Under the pieces are notes generated by a model that was not told the DNA's origin, did not search any database, and worked only from the letters and a program-made list of their open reading frames with translations. A stretch of DNA of 64,000 bases from Bacteroidota bacterium. Lineage in GTDB: Bacteria; Bacteroidota; Bacteroidia; NS11-12g; UBA9320. The DNA lies in NCBI GenBank assembly GCA_013359235.1, contig JABWCE010000001.1, positions 210,397-274,396 on the forward strand, written 5' to 3'. Made by a program: the position numbers and the translations under genes. The number at the start of each line of letters is the position of its first letter. The stretch's first letter is position 1. Shown one piece after another: positions 61,901-64,000 of the stretch.

Positions 61901-62255
61901 TATTAATGGTTTCAACTCTTTTTTGAGTTTTAAAAGTATCAATTTTATCGGGTTCAAAAGACCTAATATTTGGGTCAGGCAACAAATATGCACAGTTTTC
62001 ACCCAAAATATTATCTAAATCTGACTTAAAATAGCCTGCTTCTTCAGCATCAGATAAAATTACAAAAATGGATTTATAAGATTTTAAAAAAATACCGGCA
62101 ATTATAAAAGCCAACGAACTACCATAAGCATTTTTTATATTAGATACTCTGTAAGCACGCAAATTATCCATTAGCAATGGCAATTTACTGCTGCTGCAAA
62201 AATGCTCTAAAACCTGCCTTACATTCAAAAATCCCCTATTAAAAAAGCGTTGCAA
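58917..62255 (-). CDS. mfd: Transcription-repair coupling factor Mfd
   Basis: An 1112-residue translocase that removes stalled RNA polymerase and recruits UvrA. Seen: UvrB-like N-terminal part (FVYEPGQFSVRGGIIDVFSY, split, about 177-196), RNA polymerase interaction domain (PGDYVVHIDHGIGKFEGL, about 435-452), Walker A CGDVGFGKTEVAIRAAF (about 585-601), DEEQKFGV box (about 687-694), motif VI QMRGRVGRSN (about 852-861), and the C-terminal D7 domain. Starts are uncertain: TTG at 62255, which overlaps a -7-like box, or TTG nine codons later (62228), which begins the conserved NVRQVLEHF. The short intergenic region is shared with rpsU. Confidence 0.96.
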   Translation of the reverse strand: MQRFFNRGFLNVRQVLEHFCSSSKLPLLMDNLRAYRVSNIKNAYGSSLAFIIAGIFLKSYKSIFVILSDAEEAGYFKSDLDNILGENCAYLLPDPNIRSFEPDKIDTFKTQKRVETINIISKKRKPFILISYPESICQKVVSESEINNSMMEIKVGEKFDIDFLIEFLNEYNFQRTDFVYEPGQFSVRGGIIDVFSYSNEYPYRIELDGATIESLRTFDTYSQLSVANLAFAGIIPNISENVIFKKKVSIWDIIESDTLIFLKDFDLSINKIKDGIITLSEKEGFSKTELVNSFDTPEFIRNRMSNHTIIETGSNIVFNTDQVVDFNIKSQPVFDKKFELLINNFTENEHLGIQNIVFSETGKQLERLHSIFEDINAHITFTPVYIGISKGFIDTTGKTAYYTEHQIFNKFYKYKTQIRYTRSQSLTLRELRDLVPGDYVVHIDHGIGKFEGLQKIEMAGTMQEAVRIRYKNDDLLYVNIHSLHKISKYTGKDGAEPVLNKLGSDAWQNLKRKTKSKVKDIARDLIKLYALRKAQPGFSFSNDNYLLTELEASFIYEETPDQAKAIEDVKTDMQSPHPMDRLICGDVGFGKTEVAIRAAFKAVCDSKQVAILVPTTILAQQHYRTFKERLQDFPVKIDYLNRFCSAKKQTETIKNIAEGKVDIIISTHKILSKKINFKDLGLLIIDEEQKFGVANKDRLKELKINVDTLTLTATPIPRTLHFSIMGARDLSIINTPPVNRQSVNTTLHTFNKQILKQAIENELKRGGQIFFVHNRVKDIEEMALQIKLLCPQAKVCVGHGRLSGDELEDVMLKFVEGDFDVLVATNIIESGLDISNANTIIINNAHFFGLSDLHQMRGRVGRSNIKAYCILFSPPLHTLNDEAKRRLKAIEEFSDLGSGFNVAMRDLDIRGAGNLLGSEQSGFIADIGFDMYHKILDEAVRELKETEFGELFEKKDFEKIKDCQIETDFDIMIPDNYVRNISERLRLYNELAAIENNEDLLIFELSLEDRFGKIPVQVANLLKSVKLKWEAKEAGFEKIIMKKGKLTGIFTQNENYFKSDNFGKIIEYLRHNPNEMSLKQTNEILSLRCENIHSINDALKFIKNLKTNEVIN

Positions 62256-62296
62256 AAATATAATGAAAAACGAAGATTTTAACTTTTAAAAAAATA

Positions 62297-62328
62297 TTTG
62301 AAAATTTTAATTAAAAGCATTTATTTTG
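62297..62328 (+). promoter_or_regulatory. Promoter for rpsU
   Basis: TTTG (62297-62300), a 21-base spacer, then TATTTTG (62322-62328), a -7 box one T short of TAnnTTTG. It lies 18 bases before the rpsU ATG. Confidence 0.5.
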
Positions 62329-62346
62329 CAACCCTAAAATTTAAAG

Positions 62347-62538
62347 ATGATATTAGTTAACGTAAAAGAAAACGAAAATTTAGACAAAGCGATTAAAAAG
62401 TTTAAGAAGAAATTCGAAAAAACAGGTGTTGTTAGAGAGCTAAGAGAAAGACAAGCGTTTACCAAACCAAGTATTAGACGCAGACAGCAAATTATAAAAG
62501 CTTCATATAAACAATCGCTGCAAAGAGAGGAAAATTAA
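62347..62538 (+). CDS. rpsU: 30S ribosomal protein S21
   Basis: A 63-residue small-subunit protein. Seen: VKENENLDKAIKKFKKKFEKTGVV (split, about 5-28) and ELRERQAFTKPSIRRRQQ (about 31-48), the arginine-rich end typical of S21. Length is normal. In Bacteroidota S21 is noted for lying near the 3' end of 16S rRNA, where it helps to hide the anti-Shine-Dalgarno sequence; the sparse SD motifs across this window agree with that. A long palindrome follows 26 bases after the stop. Confidence 0.97.
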   Translation: MILVNVKENENLDKAIKKFKKKFEKTGVVRELRERQAFTKPSIRRRQQIIKASYKQSLQREEN

Positions 62539-62564
62539 ATTTTATTATTTCTGAAAAATATAGT

Positions 62565-62596
62565 AAATTGCCCATGCTAATTAGTATGGGCAATTT
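62565..62596. terminator. 32-base palindrome: rpsU terminator overlapping the recombinase start
   Basis: AAATTGCCCATGCTAA (62565-62580) and TTAGTATGGGCAATTT (62581-62596) form a 32-base palindrome broken only by one G-T pair. As RNA it gives a 14-base stem with an AATT loop, followed by TGTTTAT, which suits an intrinsic terminator after rpsU. The likely ATG of the recombinase (62586) is inside the right arm, so any read-through RNA would hide that start codon. Confidence 0.65.
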
Positions 62597-63470
62597 GTTT
62601 ATAAATGAATTTCTTCAATATATTATTAATCAGAAAAAATACAGTGAAAATACATATTTAGCTTATAAAAATGATTTAGAAGAATTTTCAAACTTTTTAA
62701 ATCAAACATATAAAATTTATACTCCAACCGAAGTTTCAAACGAAATAATAAGAACTTGGATAAGTAATTTGTTACTCGGTAAAATTGAAGCAGTATCAGT
62801 AAAAAGAAAGGTTTCTACTTTGAAAACTTATTTTAAATACCTAAAAAAAAATGAAATTATTAATAAAAATCCATCATCAAATATTGCAAAATTAAAAACC
62901 CCAAAAAAACTTCCACCAATTTTAAATCCCGAAACAATTGATAAAATAATAGACAACAAACCATTTAATAATTACAATAAAATTCTTGAATATATGGTTG
63001 TTTGTATGCTATTTGGAACAGGAATTAGAAGAAATGAACTAATAAATATTTTAGAATCTAATGTAGATACAAATTCAAGACTTATAAAAGTACTTGGCAA
63101 AAGAAATAAAGAAAGAATAATCCCAATACCTATTGAACTTGCTGAACAAATTGAAGAATTCAGAAATTTAAAAAAACAATTAAATTTAAATACTGAATAT
63201 TTATTTGTTTCGAAAAAAGGAAAAAAATTAAACCCCACATATATTTATAAAGTAGTAAAAAACAAACTTACTCAATACAATGTTAATGGAAGAAAGAGTC
63301 CTCATATATTAAGACATGCTTATGCAACAGAATTATTAAAAAACGGAGCCAGCTTACTAAGCGTAAAAGAATTGCTCGGGCATTCAAGTTTAGCATCTAC
63401 ACAAGTTTATACACATGTAAATATTGAGGATTTAAAAAATATATATATAAAAAATCACCCCAAACAATAA
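62586..63470 (+). CDS. Tyrosine recombinase, XerC/XerD type
   Basis: A 294-residue site-specific recombinase, most likely the chromosome-dimer resolving Xer type because of its place beside rpsU and hpf, an order common in Bacteroidota. Seen: SAM-like N-terminal domain with KKYSENTYLAYKNDLEEF (about 16-33), GTGIRRNEL (about 148-156; first catalytic Arg), VLGKRNKERIIPIP (about 174-187; Lys), HILRHAYATELLKNG (about 245-259; His-x-x-Arg), LLGHSSLASTQVYTHV (about 265-280; His/Trp position and the nucleophile Tyr278). I chose the ATG at 62586; ATG 62574 or TTG 62568 would extend it slightly. XerC versus XerD is not settled. Confidence 0.93.
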   Translation: MGNLFINEFLQYIINQKKYSENTYLAYKNDLEEFSNFLNQTYKIYTPTEVSNEIIRTWISNLLLGKIEAVSVKRKVSTLKTYFKYLKKNEIINKNPSSNIAKLKTPKKLPPILNPETIDKIIDNKPFNNYNKILEYMVVCMLFGTGIRRNELINILESNVDTNSRLIKVLGKRNKERIIPIPIELAEQIEEFRNLKKQLNLNTEYLFVSKKGKKLNPTYIYKVVKNKLTQYNVNGRKSPHILRHAYATELLKNGASLLSVKELLGHSSLASTQVYTHVNIEDLKNIYIKNHPKQ

Positions 63471-63475
63471 CAATT

Positions 63476-63769
63476 ATGAACATTAAAATTCAATCAATCC
63501 ACTTTGACGCAGACAAAAAATTATTAGATTTAATCACAAAAAAACTAGAAAAATTAGAACAATTTTCAGGTAAAATAATAGATGCAAATGTTTATCTGAA
63601 ACTCAACAACCATAAAGACAAAGCTAACAAACAAGTAGAAATAAAACTTAATACATCATTGGGTTCAATATTTACAGAATATGTTTCTGATAAATTTGAA
63701 ACTGCAACTGATAAAGTAGTTGAAACACTTAAAATGCAGATTGTAAAGAGAAAAGAACAGCATTTATAA
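63476..63769 (+). CDS. hpf: Ribosome hibernation promoting factor (HPF/YfiA family)
   Basis: A 97-residue short-form HPF that binds the decoding centre of idle ribosomes. Seen: IKIQSIHFDADKKLLDLITKKLEKL (split, about 3-27), SGKIIDANVYLKLNN (about 32-46), NKQVEIKLN (about 51-59) and ATDKVVETLKMQI (about 77-89), the usual beta-alpha-beta-beta-beta-alpha order. It follows the recombinase by 5 bases on the same strand. A canonical promoter for the tRNA-like array lies 27 bases after its stop. Confidence 0.93.
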   Translation: MNIKIQSIHFDADKKLLDLITKKLEKLEQFSGKIIDANVYLKLNNHKDKANKQVEIKLNTSLGSIFTEYVSDKFETATDKVVETLKMQIVKRKEQHL

Positions 63770-63795
63770 AAAAGAAAAAATATTTTTTTCATTGC

Positions 63796-63826
63796 TTGAA
63801 CTTTTAATTATTTAACCATACTTTTG
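63796..63826 (+). promoter_or_regulatory. Canonical Bacteroidota promoter upstream of the tRNA-like array
   Basis: TTG (63796-63798), a 20-base spacer, then TACTTTTG (63819-63826), a full match to TTTG/TTG-N19-21-TAnnTTTG. Transcription would start near 63833, about 44 bases before the first unit. A second -7-like box, TAAATTTG, is at 63851-63858 without a partner -33. So the array looks like a transcribed RNA locus. Confidence 0.7.
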
Positions 63827-63876
63827 CAGTCCTTAAAAATATAGCAGAAATAAATTTGCATTTTTTTAAGAAAAAA

Positions 63877-63939
63877 GCCACTTTAGCTCAGCTGGTAGAG
63901 TCCCGCAGTTGCGGGATAATCAGTCGGTCAGCTAAAGTG
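63877..63939 (+). ncRNA. tRNA-like unit 1 (63 bases, complete)
   Basis: The 5' part reads as acceptor strand GCCACTT, TA, then a D-arm GCTC-AGCTGGTA-GAGT (63886-63901; last pair weakened to G-T). Instead of an anticodon arm there is TCCCGCA-GT-TGCGGGA (63901-63916), a tight 6-7 base-pair hairpin. It is followed by TAATCAGTCGGTC (63917-63929), which resembles the 3' half of a tRNA-Thr anticodon arm. There is no TTCGAnnC T-arm and no matching 3' acceptor. The end AGCTAAAGTG (63930-63939) is the exact complement of CACTTTAGCT (63879-63888). On the minus strand the same stem is followed by a T-run, as in a terminator. It is not a normal tRNA. Confidence 0.6.
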
Positions 63940-63947
63940 AAAAAAAA

Positions 63948-64000
63948 GCCACTTTAGCTCAGCTGGTAGAGCCCCGCAGTTGCGGGATAATCAGTCGGTC
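63948..64000 (+). ncRNA. tRNA-like unit 2 (first 53 bases, cut by the window)
   Basis: Identical to unit 1 except for C instead of T at its position 25 (63972). The change restores a perfect four-pair D-arm (GCTC 63957-63960 with GAGC 63969-63972) but costs the outer T-A pair of the inner hairpin, which becomes CCCGCA/TGCGGG. The 3' arm lies beyond the window. Confidence 0.6.

Larger units (their letters stand above)
63877..64000 (+). repeat. Tandem tRNA-like array with a 71-base period, cut by the window end
   Basis: Two copies of one unit are seen, starting at 63877 and 63948. The first 53 bases of each are identical except position 25 (T in copy 1, C in copy 2). Each begins like a tRNA (GCCACTTTAGCTCAGCTGGT), and in copy 1 ends with AGCTAAAGTG and then eight As before the next unit. 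The array continues past 64000, so its length is unknown. In related genomes a tRNA-Thr gene is expected here, after hpf. Details are given for the two copies. Confidence 0.8.

Noticed and set aside
62586..63470. Integrase of a mobile element
   Set aside because: It lies between rpsU and hpf, a usual place for Xer recombinases in this phylum, with no attachment repeats or cargo genes around it.
63877..63939. Ordinary tRNA-Thr gene
   Set aside because: The D-arm fits, but there is no seven-base anticodon loop, no TTCGAnnC arm and no 3' acceptor match, and the 3' end pairs with bases 3-12 instead.
63877..64000. CRISPR array at the right edge
   Set aside because: The units are 53 or more bases of nearly identical sequence with a tRNA-like 5' half and an A-run between them; there are no variable spacers and no cas genes.

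Overview
The window is AT-rich chromosomal DNA from a member of the Bacteroidota. The signs are several secreted proteins with type IX secretion (T9SS) tails or gliding-type C-terminal domains, promoters that fit the TTTG / TAnnTTTG pattern of this phylum, almost no Shine-Dalgarno sequences, a Bacteroidota-style short ferredoxin, a BACON-free but YadA-head-like secreted repeat protein, GDP-fucose genes, and the order rpsU - xerC - hpf - tRNA-like locus near the right edge. Mevalonate-pathway genes (mevalonate kinase, diphosphomevalonate decarboxylase) are present, so isoprenoids are probably made by that route. A class or genus cannot be fixed from sequence alone. No phage, plasmid, CRISPR or rRNA genes were seen.

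Layout. 0-8.7 kb: a surface-polysaccharide operon on the + strand (end of neuB, neuC, two GT4 glycosyltransferases, a 4,6-dehydratase-like SDR, two different phosphoglycosyl transferases, a WbpB-like oxidoreductase) with a Uma2-family nuclease-like gene inside it. 8.7-13.6 kb: - strand envelope and redox genes (DUF3352-like/YwqK protein, HMA protein, GmhA, DsbD). 13.9-19.2 kb: LysM glucosaminidase, aspartic protease, pnp, rpsO, rsmA. 19.2-24.4 kb: a minimal T9SS-tail protein, an XRE regulator facing an orphan gene across a palindrome, biotin carboxylase, a TerB-like protein, a CcmB-like membrane protein. 24.4-29.3 kb: two large secreted proteins, one with about 26 copies of a 17-residue repeat. 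29.4-41.0 kb: priA, ferredoxin, NlpC/P60 peptidase, UbiA-type prenyltransferase, mevalonate kinase, a remnant of a type III restriction-modification methyltransferase, efp with an unusual loop, agmatinase, cysteine desulfurase, fcl and gmd. 41.1-58.9 kb: deacetylase, T9SS cargo, rsmG, tatC, rpiB, a Fic gene behind an inverted-repeat element, prmC, ribD, YigZ, a T9SS metalloprotease, mscL, terC, LPS/O-antigen genes, mvaD. 58.9-64 kb: mfd, rpsU, xerC-like recombinase, hpf, and then the start of a tandem array of tRNA-like units with a 71-base period that runs off the window.

How it fits together. Glycan genes at both ends (NeuB/NeuC, PGTs, GT4s, GmhA, Gmd/Fcl, GT9, O-antigen ligase, deacetylase) point to a complex fucose- and nonulosonate-containing surface glycan. 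T9SS cargo genes are scattered among housekeeping genes. Genes are packed tightly: most convergent pairs overlap or nearly touch at their stop codons, and an unusually large share of genes appear to start with TTG or GTG. The strongest candidate for something undescribed is the tRNA-like tandem array at 63877-64000: it keeps a tRNA 5' half and D-arm, but the anticodon arm and T arm are replaced by other inverted repeats.
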